A stretch of DNA of 64,000 nucleotides from CAWAQA01 sp963784065 (GTDB lineage: Bacteria; Acidobacteriota; Vicinamibacteria; Vicinamibacterales; UBA2999), in the NCBI GenBank assembly GCA_963784065.1, contig CAWAQA010000006.1, positions 372,001 through 436,000 on the forward strand, in the 5' to 3' direction. Under the pieces are notes generated by a model. That model ran no database searches. It was not told the DNA's origin and was given only the letters and a program-made list of their open reading frames with translations. Of the stretch, positions 38,875 through 49,126 are shown piece by piece. Within the stretch, counting starts at the first letter, position 1. The number at the start of each line of letters is the position of its first letter. Position numbers and translations under genes: made by a program.

Positions 38875-39288
38875 TACACCGGCGGCCACGCCAGGACCGG
38901 TCGTCCATCCTCTCACAGCGGCCGGCTCGACATCCGGGCTACACGCGATCCGGTCCGAACGCTACGTGCGGTCCGTCGCGGCTGCAGAGAAATCTGCAAG
39001 CTGCCCTCGCATGGTGACGCACTGGACGAGCCTTCGCCCCGCAGCGCCACGAGCGGGAGCGGCATCAGACAGTCGTGTACGCGGACTTGACACCGTTCCA
39101 TACCGCCTGCGCGACGGGCGCGGCATGCGCACGATGCGATGCCGGGCCCTGATCCCCGCCGATTCTCGAAGGGAATGATCGTGTACAACCGGTCTTTCTT
39201 CCTGCTTTCAGCCAGCCTGGTCCCCGCGACAGCCCTGCACCTCCCTCCCCTCTCCCTCTCCCCATGCTCCGTCCGGTAACATAGACGC
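38875..39288. other. Intergenic stretch without a convincing gene
   Basis: Reading frames on both strands here are Arg-rich and lack family signatures. The only structure is a C-rich low-complexity tract (CCTCCCCTCTCCCTCTCCCC, about 39243-39263) just upstream of the next gene. No terminator, tRNA or promoter can be defined with confidence. Confidence 0.5.
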
Positions 39289-40395
39289 ATGCCCCAGCCC
39301 CGGTTCCTCGTCGCGCTGCTGCTTGTCGTGCTGAGCGCGATTCAACCGGCGGCCCAGGGCATCCCGGGCACCAAGGCGCATGCCGAGGGCCAGGCCGGAT
39401 GGGCCGCCATCCGCGAAGGACGGCACCAGGATGCAGCCGATGCCTTCGCGGCGGCCGTCATTGCGGAGCCCCGCGATCCATCGCTCCACCTCGGTGTGGG
39501 ACTTTCCGCCTACCTGCTGGGACAAGTCCCGGCAGCGAAGGAGGCGCTCGGGCGCGCGCTCACGCTGTCACCGTCGCTGACGTCGGCGTCGCTCCTCCTG
39601 GGCGACATCTTCCATCGCAACAACGAGCTCGACGACGCGGTGCGCGTCTACGAGCGTGCGCTGATGTACGCACCCGCCGACAAGACGCTGGCCGCACGCC
39701 TCGCGCGCGTCCGTGAGGAGGCGGCGCTGCACAACGGGTTCTTCCAGTCTCAGGGCGCGCACTTCACGGTTCTCTTCGAAGGGCCGTCGGACGAGGAGCT
39801 GTCGCGAAAGATCCTCGACATCCTCGAAGCCGCGTACTGGCGCGTTGGCACGGCGCTCCTCACCTTCCCCGAACGCATCATCCCTGTGGTCCTCTACACG
39901 GAGGAGCAGTTCCGAGACATCACGCGATCGCCGGGCTGGGCGGCGGCGGCCTACGACGGACGGATCCGTGTGCCCGTGCGCGGGGCGCTGACCAATCCCG
40001 AGGAGCTCGATCGCGTCCTCACGCACGAATTCACGCACGCGCTGGTGCAGAGCATCGCGCCGCGCGGCGTGCCGACGTGGCTCAACGAAGGTCTCGCCGT
40101 GACGTTCGAGCCGAACGGGCCCGCGTGGTCGGATGCGCAGCTCGGGAAGTCCGGTTACCGGATGCCGCTGCAGCGTCTGGCTGCGGGCTTCGACAAGCTG
40201 TCCGGCGCGCAGGCGCGCATGGCCTATGCGCAGAGCGGCGGCGCCGTGCGCGCACTCATTGAGCAAGCCGGCGCTCCGGCGATGGTAGCGTTGCTCCAGG
40301 ATCTCGGTCGCGGGGACGACTTCGACGCCGCGTTCGAACGACGGATGTTGACCACATACGCCAGTTTCGCCGCCAGTCTCGATCCCTCCCGTTGA
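39289..40395 (+). CDS. Secreted TPR-peptidase MA-like gluzincin
   Basis: 368 aa. Leader MPQPRFLVALLLVVLSAIQP then AAQG. Residues about 30-135 form TPR helices (AEGQAGWAAIREGRHQDAAD, LGDIFHRNNELDDAVRVYER). Then a gluzincin domain: HFTVLFEGPSDEELSRKILD, VLTHEFTHALVQSIAP (His246, Glu247, His250) and LNEGLAVTFEP (third ligand Glu267). It fits the peptidase MA family of acidobacterial exported proteases. Probably periplasmic. Confidence 0.85.
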   Translation: MPQPRFLVALLLVVLSAIQPAAQGIPGTKAHAEGQAGWAAIREGRHQDAADAFAAAVIAEPRDPSLHLGVGLSAYLLGQVPAAKEALGRALTLSPSLTSASLLLGDIFHRNNELDDAVRVYERALMYAPADKTLAARLARVREEAALHNGFFQSQGAHFTVLFEGPSDEELSRKILDILEAAYWRVGTALLTFPERIIPVVLYTEEQFRDITRSPGWAAAAYDGRIRVPVRGALTNPEELDRVLTHEFTHALVQSIAPRGVPTWLNEGLAVTFEPNGPAWSDAQLGKSGYRMPLQRLAAGFDKLSGAQARMAYAQSGGAVRALIEQAGAPAMVALLQDLGRGDDFDAAFERRMLTTYASFAASLDPSR

Positions 40396-40419
40396 CCTTT
40401 CTGGGATAGAATCATAGGC

Positions 40420-40444
40420 CGCCTAAATGAGGCTGCGTTTTTCA
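40420..40444 (+). terminator. Weak stem-loop with T-run after the peptidase gene
   Basis: GCCTAAATGAGGC near 40423-40435 followed by TGCGTTTTT could be a short intrinsic terminator between the peptidase and the RRM gene. The stem is only 4 bp, so support is weak. Confidence 0.3.
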
Positions 40445-40454
40445 CGAGGAAACC

Positions 40455-41162
40455 TTGGCAGTCCGTCTGTTCATCGGTAACCTGCCGTACGGCGCCTCCG
40501 AAGCGGATCTCAAAGCCCACTTCGCCGCCGTCGCAGAGCCTTCCCATGTGGTGATGCCGGTCGATCGCGAGACCGGGCGACCCCGCGGGTTTGCGTTTGT
40601 GGAATTTGCCGAACGCCCGGTGGCCGAAGAGGTCATCAAGCGGTTCGATCAGCAGCCGTTCCAGGGACGCACCCTCGCCGTGAGTGAAGCGCGGGCCCGT
40701 GAGGATCGGCCGCCGGGCGCGCCGCGTCCGGGCGGGTTCTCGGGGCCGCGTCCCGGCGGCAGCTTCGGCGGACCGCGTCCCGCTGGCGGCGGCTTCGGTG
40801 GTGGTGGTGGCGGCGGCTTCGGCGGCCCGCGTCCGGGCGGCTTTGGCGGCGGCGGTGGCGGTGGATTCGGCGGGCCGCGTCCCGGCGGTGGGCCCGGTGG
40901 CCGCGACCGCTCCGCGAACTTCGGACCACCGGCGCCTCCCAAACGCCTCCGCGGCGCGAAGAAGGGCAGCCAGCAGGAGCACAAGCCGCGCGGTCCCATC
41001 AAGGAACGAAGCGGCGGGCGTATTTACGCCGTTGACGATCTGGAAGACAGCGAAGCCGATCTCGACAACCTCGCCAAGCTGCCGGCCGACGACGAGGACG
41101 CGGAGACGGTCGTCGAGACCAGCGCCGAGGACGACACCGACGATACCGAGGACCAGGAGTAG
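40455..41162 (+). CDS. RRM RNA-binding protein with Gly/Pro/Arg-rich tail
   Basis: 235 aa from TTG 40455. One RRM at residues 1-80: RNP2 VRLFIGNLPYG and RNP1 RPRGFAFVEF. Residues about 90-150 are low-complexity repeats of (F)GGPRPGG and FGGGGGGG. The tail is a basic patch (APPKRLRGAKKGSQ) then an acidic end (DDEDAETVVETSAEDDTDDT). Cyanobacterial and acidobacterial RRM proteins share the RRM plus Gly-rich plan; they bind RNA, often cold-induced. The disordered tail could promote condensation, which is inference. Confidence 0.9.
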   Translation: MAVRLFIGNLPYGASEADLKAHFAAVAEPSHVVMPVDRETGRPRGFAFVEFAERPVAEEVIKRFDQQPFQGRTLAVSEARAREDRPPGAPRPGGFSGPRPGGSFGGPRPAGGGFGGGGGGGFGGPRPGGFGGGGGGGFGGPRPGGGPGGRDRSANFGPPAPPKRLRGAKKGSQQEHKPRGPIKERSGGRIYAVDDLEDSEADLDNLAKLPADDEDAETVVETSAEDDTDDTEDQE

Positions 41163-41171
41163 CAGGGGGAC

Positions 41172-42185
41172 TTGACCCGATCGGTCCCCCAGGTCGTCTC
41201 GGTGGCGGCAGTCGCCATCGGCATCCTGCTCTTCGTTGTCACCCTCTACTACATCGACTTCGACGAAACAGTCGAGAGCGCGAAGCGCCTCGGCTTCGCG
41301 CTGCCGTTCATCCTCATCCCGGGCACGGCCTGGCACCTGCTGCGGACGTGGGGCTGGTACATCGCCTTCCCCGACGAGTTCCGGCCCGGGTTCACGCGCC
41401 TCTTCCGCGTCCGCCTGACCGCGGACGCGATCGGTTTTTTCACGGTTCGCGGCCTTGCCGGGGACCCCCTGAAAGTCCTCCTCCTCTACGACCGTGTCAC
41501 GCCCGAGGTGACGACCGCGTCGGTGGCGCTCGAACGTCTGGCCTTCGCCGTGATCAGCATCGTGATGGCCGGGGTGATCTCGTTCTTCGCGGTGACGCGC
41601 CTCGCGATGCCTGTCGCCTGGGACACGTTCTTCACGCTGACGTCGATGGGTGCGGTGATCCTGCTGGGAATCCTGATTCTCGTCGCGCGCCGGCGCACGG
41701 GCGACTATCTGGGACGCCTGGTGACCGTGCTCGACGGCCTCACCGGTCGCCGCCTCGAGGCGTCGCGCACCGTGCAGTTCATCCTCGACGTCGAGGACGT
41801 GCTCCTCGGGCTGCTGCGCGGCGACCGGCGCCGGCTCGCGATCCTGACGGTGCTGCCGATCGTCTGCTACTTCGTGATGGCGTTCGAGGTGTGGCTCGTG
41901 CTGTGGGCCGTCGGTGAGCCAATCGGCATCATGGCGGCGCTGACGATCGAAACGTTCGCGCGGCTCGGCAGCATCGCGTCGGCGGCGATTCCGGGCAACC
42001 TTGGCGCGCTCGAAGCGTCGAATGCCGCCCCGGTTGCGATGCTCGGCCTCAGCGGCGGCGGCGCGCTCGCCCTCGCGCGCCGGATCCGATCGCTTCTGTG
42101 GGCCGGGCTCGGACTGGCGCTGTATCCGCAGGTCACGTCGAAGCCCGCGGCGAAGCGCGAGCTGCCCGCGGCAGGATCGCGGTAG
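41172..42185 (+). CDS. Flippase-like / lysylphosphatidylglycerol synthase membrane domain protein
   Basis: 337 aa with about 8 membrane helices (VVSVAAVAIGILLFVVTLYY, LPFILIPGTAWHLLRTWGWY, AVISIVMAGVISFFAVTRLA, LAILTVLPIVCYFVMAFEVW). RGLAGDPLKVLLLYDR and AIPGNLGALEASNAAP match the AglD/LPG-synthase N-terminal flippase fold. TTG start, 10 nt after the RRM gene stop, so possibly co-transcribed. It probably moves or binds polyprenyl lipids. Confidence 0.8.
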   Translation: MTRSVPQVVSVAAVAIGILLFVVTLYYIDFDETVESAKRLGFALPFILIPGTAWHLLRTWGWYIAFPDEFRPGFTRLFRVRLTADAIGFFTVRGLAGDPLKVLLLYDRVTPEVTTASVALERLAFAVISIVMAGVISFFAVTRLAMPVAWDTFFTLTSMGAVILLGILILVARRRTGDYLGRLVTVLDGLTGRRLEASRTVQFILDVEDVLLGLLRGDRRRLAILTVLPIVCYFVMAFEVWLVLWAVGEPIGIMAALTIETFARLGSIASAAIPGNLGALEASNAAPVAMLGLSGGGALALARRIRSLLWAGLGLALYPQVTSKPAAKRELPAAGSR

Positions 42186-42186
42186 C

Positions 42187-43077
42187 TCACGGCTCGGATT
42201 GGCCGCCGGGCGTTGCCAGCTTTCGGTAATCGAACCAGTCGATCGCGAAATCGACGTTCAACTTCCGCAACAGCAGCGCGCGACCTTCGCCGCGGAACCG
42301 GATCGACGTCGGGAGCCAGAGGCCGTCCTCGACACGCTCGCGCAGCAGGGTGACTACTGTGCCTTCGTTGAGTCGGGCGAGCAGGCCGTAACCGAACGAG
42401 ATGCTGTCGATCGCGGTGGCCTCCACGCGAAAGACTTCTTCTTCTGCTTCATCCACCCAGATCTTTCCCATGAACGCGCGCGCGAGCCGCCCTTCACGCG
42501 TCGCCGGCTTCGCATCCTTCTTCGGGGTGAACGTCACGAGAATCGCGGAGCGTCCGTCGACGATCACGCGCCTGTCGATGGCGAAGTCGAGCGCCGACGC
42601 GGTGTCCTGAATCGCTGACGGCGACTGGGCTCGATCGCGGCGGCGGCGCTGCCCGAAGTGTTCGACTTCCCCATTGACGATCGGCTTGCCGTCGCGCTCG
42701 AGGATGCGTCGACTGAACCCCGGACCGGCGGGATTGGGTATCACCTCGTAGACGATCGCGCCGCCGGTCCCGAGGCGGCCGAACGGGTTCGTGTGGATCT
42801 GAGTGCGGCGCTCCTTGTAGGCGAACTGGTCCTGGATACGGCCGGCGCGCGTTAGGTTCTCGCGCACCGCGCCGAAGAAGGTGGAGGTATCGGGCAGCGG
42901 CCGCTCTTGTCCAAGGAGGAAGGAGGACGGGGAAGGAGGAAGGGGAGAAGGAAGGAGAAAGAGAGACGACAGAACCACGGACGCCGCCAGCGTTCGACCC
43001 AGGCGCCAGGCGCGGTTCTCCTCATTCTTCCCGCTCTTCCTCCTTTCTCCTTCCTCCTTCCTCCTGTTCCTGTGCAT
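42187..43077 (-). CDS. Secreted protein with repeat-derived leader
   Basis: About 296 aa from ATG 43077. The leader is unusual: MHRNRRKEEGERRKSGKNEE then LAASVVLSSLFLLPSPLPPS and PSSFLL, in which the basic and the hydrophobic parts are the two halves of a (GGAAGGA)-type inverted array. The mature part (FAYKERRTQIHTNPFGRLGT, IWVDEAEEEVFRVEATAIDS, LLARLNEGTVVTLLRERVED) is a beta-rich periplasmic protein like that at 15034. ATG is one base past the aminotransferase stop, so the two are co-transcribed. Function unknown. Confidence 0.7.
   Translation of the reverse strand: MHRNRRKEEGERRKSGKNEENRAWRLGRTLAASVVLSSLFLLPSPLPPSPSSFLLGQERPLPDTSTFFGAVRENLTRAGRIQDQFAYKERRTQIHTNPFGRLGTGGAIVYEVIPNPAGPGFSRRILERDGKPIVNGEVEHFGQRRRRDRAQSPSAIQDTASALDFAIDRRVIVDGRSAILVTFTPKKDAKPATREGRLARAFMGKIWVDEAEEEVFRVEATAIDSISFGYGLLARLNEGTVVTLLRERVEDGLWLPTSIRFRGEGRALLLRKLNVDFAIDWFDYRKLATPGGQSEP
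42899..43076. repeat. Purine/pyrimidine inverted array inside a signal peptide
   Basis: CCAAGGAGGAAGGAGGACGG and GGAGGAAGGGGAGAAGGAAG (42909-42960) are answered by CTCTTCCTCCTTTCTCCTTC and CTCCTTCCTCCTG (43032-43067). The halves code for parts of the leader of the 42187-43077 gene. Confidence 0.75.
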
Positions 43078-43078
43078 C

Positions 43079-44233
43079 TCACACCTTGCGCAATCGCTCG
43101 GCCGCCCGTTCGAGCGTCTCGGTCCGCTTCGCGAAACAGAAGCGGATGACCGGGCCGGGCTCGGTCCCGTGCAGAAACGGTGTGATGGGAATCGCCGCGA
43201 CGCCATGCTCCGTGATGAGGCGCAGCGCGAAGTCGGAGTCGCGCTCGTTGGTGATGCGGGAGTAGTCCATCATCTGGAAGAACGTGCCCTGGCACCGGAG
43301 CGGCGTGAACCGGGAACCTTCCATCAGGCGCAGGAACAGGTCGCGCTTTTCCTGGTAGAACGGCGCGAGGCCGGCACGGTACGGATCGCTCGTGATCATC
43401 TCCGCGTACGCACGCTGAATGGCGCCGTTCACGGAATAGGTGACGAACTGGTGCACGCGGGCGATCTCGGCCGAGATCGCGGCGGGAGCCATGCAGTATC
43501 CGATCTTCCAGCCGGTGGCGTGATACGTCTTGCCAAAGGAGCTGATGACCACGGCGCGGTCGGCGATCTCCGGATATCTCGCCAGGCTCTCGTGACGCAG
43601 CCCGTCGAACACGATGTGCTCGTACGCCTCGTCCGAGACGACGATGGCGTCGGTGTCCTGGAGGATCGCAGCCAGCTCGCGGATGTCGCCGCGGTCGAGG
43701 ACGGTCCCCGTCGGGTTGTGCGGCGAGTTGATCATGATGACGCGCGTGCGCGGCGTCACCGCGCGGCGGACCTCGTCCCAGTCGATCCGGTAGTCCGGTG
43801 GGCGCAGGGTGACGAGCGACGGAATCCCCCCGCTCAACTGAACGGCCGGCATGTAGGAGTCGTACACCGGCTGGAAGAGGACAACCTCATCTCCCGGCCG
43901 GACGAATGCCGTGATCGTGCTGTAGATGCCCTCCGTGGCGCCCGAGGTCACCGTGATTTCGGTGGCGGGATCGTAGCGCCTCCCGTACAGGAGCTCGACC
44001 TTCCGCGCCAGCGCTTCGCGAAGCTGGTAGATGCCTGGCATCGGCGCATATTGGTTGTGCCCTTCGCGCATGGCGCGGGCGACAGCCTCCACCAGCGCCG
44101 GATCGCAGTCGAAATCCGGAAAGCCCTGGCCGACATTGATCGCATCGCGCTCCAGGGCGAGCTGGGACATCACCTGGAAGATGCTGACCCCCGCGGACGG
44201 GAGTTTCGACTGAATCGTGTGCGCGGTGCTCAC
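43079..44233 (-). CDS. Fold-I aminotransferase (methionine/kynurenine aminotransferase-like)
   Basis: 384 aa, complete. INVGQGFPDFDCDPALVEAV, NQYAPMPGIYQLREALA, VTSGATEGIYSTITAFVRPG, PHNPTGTVLDR and ISSFGKTYHATGWKIGY (PLP Lys) match the YbdL/MtnE-like class. Arg near the C-terminus in PGPVIRFCFAKR binds the carboxylate. It transaminates methionine or aromatic amino acids with 2-oxo acids. The next gene starts at +1 after its stop. Confidence 0.93.
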   Translation of the reverse strand: MSTAHTIQSKLPSAGVSIFQVMSQLALERDAINVGQGFPDFDCDPALVEAVARAMREGHNQYAPMPGIYQLREALARKVELLYGRRYDPATEITVTSGATEGIYSTITAFVRPGDEVVLFQPVYDSYMPAVQLSGGIPSLVTLRPPDYRIDWDEVRRAVTPRTRVIMINSPHNPTGTVLDRGDIRELAAILQDTDAIVVSDEAYEHIVFDGLRHESLARYPEIADRAVVISSFGKTYHATGWKIGYCMAPAAISAEIARVHQFVTYSVNGAIQRAYAEMITSDPYRAGLAPFYQEKRDLFLRLMEGSRFTPLRCQGTFFQMMDYSRITNERDSDFALRLITEHGVAAIPITPFLHGTEPGPVIRFCFAKRTETLERAAERLRKV

Positions 44234-44249
44234 GGCTCCATCATAGCTG

Positions 44250-44380
44250 GCAGTGGGGCGGCGGGCTCCGGACTCCGGACTCCGGGCTTCGGGCGTGGCC
44301 TCAGGCTTCGGGCGATGCCACCGCCCGGCCCGAAGGCCGAGGTCGGCCCGGCGCGCCGAAGCCCGGAGCCCGGAGCCCGA
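44250..44380. repeat. Degenerate CGGGCTCCGGACT array with inverted half
   Basis: GGGCTCCGGACTCCGGACTC and CGGGCTTCGGGC units lead into CGCCGAAGCCCGGAGCCCGG on the other side. It lies between the aminotransferase and the next gene on the same strand. Confidence 0.65.
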
Positions 44381-44629
44381 CTACTCCAGCCATTGCCCCG
44401 GCTTCAGCGAGATGAGCGGGTACTTGCGGCGGAGATCGACGACGCGGTCGGCATATCCGTGCTTGGGTATCTCGTGACGCACGAGCCGATCGCGCAGCCG
44501 GCGCAATTCGAACCGGTAAAGATCGCTGACAAATTCGTGAACGAGCTCGGGCCGGGTGCCCGGTGTCGGCTGGACGCCGTGCCGCCATAAGGCGTCGAGT
44601 ACATCCTGCCGGTAGCGGTAGAGGGTCAA
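44381..44629 (-). CDS. Small conserved hypothetical protein (82 aa)
   Basis: TTG start: MTLYRYRQDVLDALWRHGVQ, PTPGTRPELVHEFVSDLYRF, ELRRLRDRLVRHEIPKHGYA, then VVDLRRKYPLISLKPGQWLE. Helical with a conserved-looking P-x-T-x-P-E-LVxxFVxDLYRxExRRLR core that I recall from Acidobacteriota. Its start overlaps the upstream stop (TTGA). Function unknown. Confidence 0.65.
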   Translation of the reverse strand: MTLYRYRQDVLDALWRHGVQPTPGTRPELVHEFVSDLYRFELRRLRDRLVRHEIPKHGYADRVVDLRRKYPLISLKPGQWLE

Positions 44630-45207
44630 CGCGCCGTGGCTCGCGCCAAACCAGCGGTGAGTCGCGGTGTCGCGCCGACCTGCTCCACCGCCCGCTCGAA
44701 CGCGGCACGGGCGTCGTCGAACCGGTGCACCTGGAGCCAGAGCTCGCCAGCCACTTCGAGCGCGCTGAGCACGGGCGCGCCAGGCTCGCCTGCCGCGAAC
44801 TGCAGCGACTCCATGGCCGCCGCGTGCGTGAGGAACGCGCCCATTTCCTCCCGCTCGCTTTGCGCCGCCGCGACCGCCGCGATGAGGACGAGACGCGCGA
44901 TCTCGGCCGACCCCGGGCGCTGCCCCGACAGCGTCTCCAACGCGGCAATCGCCTCTCGGACCGGCGCCAGCGACTCCTCCGACCCTCCCTGCTTGTAGGC
45001 CTCCGCCGCCGCAAACAGGCCGCCAAGATACAGGGCAGCGACCTCGGTTGCCTCGCAGCCTCCAGCCGCCGCGTCGCGAAGGCGGTCAACAGCCCCGGGC
45101 AAGTCGAACGCCTGCACCCGGGCCGAGGCGTCCGCGAGCCCCGCCGCCGCGGCCGCCGAACACGGCTGGGCCCCGAATATCGCCACCGCGACCAGAAGCG
45201 GAAGCAT
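44626..45207 (-). CDS. Secreted helical-repeat protein
   Basis: 193 aa. Leader MLPLLVAVAIFGAQPCSAAA. The rest is TPR-like helices (ARVQAFDLPGAVDRLRDAAA, VREAIAALETLSGQRPGSAE, HRFDDARAAFERAVEQVGAT). Probably a periplasmic scaffold. Its stop overlaps the TTG start of the small gene at 44629, so they form an operon. Confidence 0.65.
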   Translation of the reverse strand: MLPLLVAVAIFGAQPCSAAAAAGLADASARVQAFDLPGAVDRLRDAAAGGCEATEVAALYLGGLFAAAEAYKQGGSEESLAPVREAIAALETLSGQRPGSAEIARLVLIAAVAAAQSEREEMGAFLTHAAAMESLQFAAGEPGAPVLSALEVAGELWLQVHRFDDARAAFERAVEQVGATPRLTAGLARATAR

Positions 45208-45238
45208 GAGGTTAGAATCTTAAAGCACCAGGCTCAAA

Positions 45239-45322
45239 GCGCAAGGCGGGGACTCGGGTCTCCGGTCTCCAGTCTCCGGTAGGCCGCAGACCGTAGACGG
45301 AAGACGGTAGACCGTAGAGGCA
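45239..45322. repeat. Degenerate GGTCTCC array with inverted half
   Basis: GGGTCTCCGGTCTCCAGTCT on the left faces CCGCAGACCGTAGACGGAAG and GACGGTAGACCGTAG on the right. It ends 8-10 nt before the asd start codon and thus lies in its leader. The unit resembles that at 59752-59876. Confidence 0.7.
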
Positions 45323-45329
45323 CGCGGGT

Positions 45330-46486
45330 ATGCAGGTAGGACTCATCGGCTGGCGTGGAATGGTCGGCTCCGTGCTCGTGCAGCGCATGCGCGAGGAACG
45401 CGATTTCGACCTCATCGATCCCGTGTTCTTCTCGACGTCGCAGACAGGCGCCGCGGCCCCGGCCATCGGCAAGGCCGCGCCGGCCGTGAAGGACGCCAGG
45501 GACCTCGCGGCGCTGATGGACGCCGACGTCCTCATCTCCTGCCAGGGCGGCGAGTACACGACCGAGATCTATCCCACGGCTCCGGCAGGCGGGCTGGGAC
45601 GGCTACTGGATCGACGCGGCCTCGACGCTGCGCATGAAAGACGACGCGGTGATCGTGCTGGATCCGGTCAACCGCCACGTCATCGACTCCGCCATCGACC
45701 GCGGCGTCAGGAACTTCATCGGCGGCAACTGCACGGTCAGCCTCATGCTCATGGCGATGACGGGCCTCTTTCGCGCCGGCCTCGTCGAGTGGGTCAGCGC
45801 GATGACCTACCAGGCGGCCTCGGGCGCCGGCGCGCAGAGCATGCGCGAGCTCGCCGACGCAGATGGGCGTCGCACACGCGATCGGTCGCCACGCTGCTCG
45901 GCCGACCCGGACTCCGCGATCCTCGACATCGACCGCGGCGATCATCGACACGATGCGCGCGGCGTCGACTTCCCGACAGCGAAGTTCAGGGCATCCGCTG
46001 GCCGGCAGCCTCCTGCCCTGGATCGACAAGGATCTGGGCAACGGCCAGAGCAAGGAAGAGTGGAAGGGCGGCGCCGAGGGCAACAAGATCCTCGGGCGCG
46101 AGGGCACGCCGATTCCGATCGACGGCCTGTGCGTCCGCATCAGCGCGATGCGCTGCCACAGCCAGGCGCTGACGGTGAAGCTGACACGCGACGTGCCGCT
46201 GTCCGAGATCGAGTCGCTGCTCGCCGGCGCGCACGAATGGGCCGCGGTCGTCCCCAACGAGAAGGAAGCCACCCTGCGGGAGCTGACGCCGACCGCCGTG
46301 ACCGGCACGCTGCGCACGCCGATCGGCCGCCTGCGCAAGATGTCGATGGGCCCGGAGTATCTCTCCGCGTTCACCGTCGGCGATCAGCTGCTCTGGGGCG
46401 CGGCTGAGCCCCTGCGCCGGACGCTCCGCATCCTGCTCGGCGCGTCGCAGGCAGCCGGCAGCCGGCAGTCAGCAGTAGCGCAGTAG
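45330..46486 (+). CDS. asd: Aspartate-semialdehyde dehydrogenase (several frameshifts)
   Basis: Asd blocks in successive frames: [20 protein letters not shown] (NADP loop), [59 protein letters not shown] with the catalytic Cys in [48 protein letters not shown] and [20 protein letters not shown]. At least five to six frame changes lie between 45585 and 46010; the ends are intact. The last residues ([15 protein letters not shown]) are encoded by a GGCAGCC repeat. It makes aspartate semialdehyde for Lys/Thr/Met synthesis. Either badly sequenced or dead. Confidence 0.85.
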
Positions 46487-46497
46487 GCAGTAAGTCG

Positions 46498-46564
46498 TAG
46501 GGGCCGGCTTCAGCCGGCCCGCGGCGCAGTCGTTGAGATCGGGCCGGCTGAAGCCGGCCCCTAC
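46498..46564. repeat. Inverted pair of REP-like palindromes
   Basis: The 24-bp element GTAGGGGCCGGCTTCAGCCG (then GCCC) at 46498-46521 is an exact reverse complement of the element beginning GGGCCGGCTGAAGCCGGCCC at 46541-46564; the spacer is about 19 nt. It lies between convergent asd and ahcY, a plausible bidirectional terminator. Confidence 0.85.
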
Positions 46565-46575
46565 TGTACCGCCGA

Positions 46576-48078
<1,503 letters not shown>

Positions 48079-48095
48079 CGCGAATTCCCTCTCTT

Positions 48096-48165
48096 GGGCC
48101 GGTTGAAGCCGGCCCCTGCGTACTCAACATCACTGCCCGGGCCGGCTGACGCTGGCCCCTACGTA
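48096..48165. repeat. Two REP-like palindromes upstream of ahcY
   Basis: GGGCCGGTTGAAGCCGGCCC with CTGCGTA (about 48096) and GGGCCGGCTGACGCTGGCCC with CTACGTA (about 48140) stand in direct order between the ArsR-methyltransferase stop and the ahcY start. They occupy the ahcY leader. Confidence 0.8.
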
Positions 48166-49120
48166 CTACGAAATCAAACCCGACGACTGCCGGCGTGTCG
48201 CGACCGCGGCGAAGAGCGCCGGGCCTTTCGCGTCGGGATCTGCTGGTAACGGCCTCACGCGCACATCGTCGAATCCCGCGCCCGTGAGGAAGCGTGAGAT
48301 CTGCTTTTCAGAGAACCCGAGCCACACGTGGCCCATCTGCTGCTGGTATTCCTCGCGATCGTGGGGCTGCATGTCAACAACGAGCACACGGCCACCGGGC
48401 CGGACGACGCGCGCGATCTCTTCGAGAGCGCGCTGCGGCTCGGGCGAATAGTGCAGGACGAGCGAGAGCATCGCCACGTCGAGCTCGCCGGGCTCCAGTG
48501 GCAAGCGTTTCGAGCTCGCCCCTGCGCAGCTCGACGTTGTCGGCCGCGACCAGGCGCCGCCGCGCGGCGTCGAGCATTTCCTGCGAGCCGTCCACGGCGA
48601 TCACGCGCCGCACGTACGGCGCGATCGTCTCCGTGAGCTGCCCCGTCCCGCAGCCGAGATCGCCCACGACGATGGACGCGTCGATCAGGCCGAGCACGGC
48701 CCAGAGATAGAACGCGTCGCCGAAGAGGCCCGCGCGAAGCCGGTCCCACCCATCGGCCGCGGTGGCGAAGAATTCCTGCGACTTCGCCCGGCGGCGGTTG
48801 AGGACGCCCCGTAGCCGCCGCTCGTCGTGCCCCGCGGCGGTCGTGGCCGATGCCTGTTCGCGAATGATCGGCCAGAGCCGGCTGGCGGCCTGGTCGAGAT
48901 CGTCCACGGGCATCGTGTAGAACCGGCTCGTCCCGTCCCGCCGCGACGCGACCCAATCGTCGTCTGCCAGCGTCTTGAGGTGGCGGCTGACGCTCGATTG
49001 CGGCATCTGCAGCACCGCGCAGAGCTCGGACACGGTCAGCTCGTGCTTCTCGAGCATGAGGAGCATCCGGCACCGGATGGGGTCGGCCAGCGCCGACATG
49101 TGTTCGAGGACCGTATTCAT
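48166..49120 (-). CDS. ArsR-type HTH fused to a SAM methyltransferase (frameshifted)
   Basis: About 318 aa from MNTVLEHMSALADPIRCRML. Residues 1-90 form an ArsR winged helix (LTVSELCAVLQMPQSSVSRH, LKTLADDDWVASRRDGTSRF). Residues 110-318 form a class I methyltransferase: IVVGDLGCGTGQLTETIAPY (SAM motif I), VIAVDGSQEMLDAARRRLVA, then in a second frame after about 48510 LDVAMLSLVLHYSPEPQRAL and VVRPGGRVLVVDMQP. No metal-binding CxC is seen in the HTH. It lies upstream of ahcY, suggesting it reads SAM or SAH and controls the methionine cycle; inference. Confidence 0.85.
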
Positions 49121-49126
49121 TGCCAA

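Noticed and set aside
48079..48165. SAH riboswitch in the ahcY leader
   Set aside because: The leader is filled by two REP-like palindromes; the conserved core of known SAH riboswitches could not be recognised.
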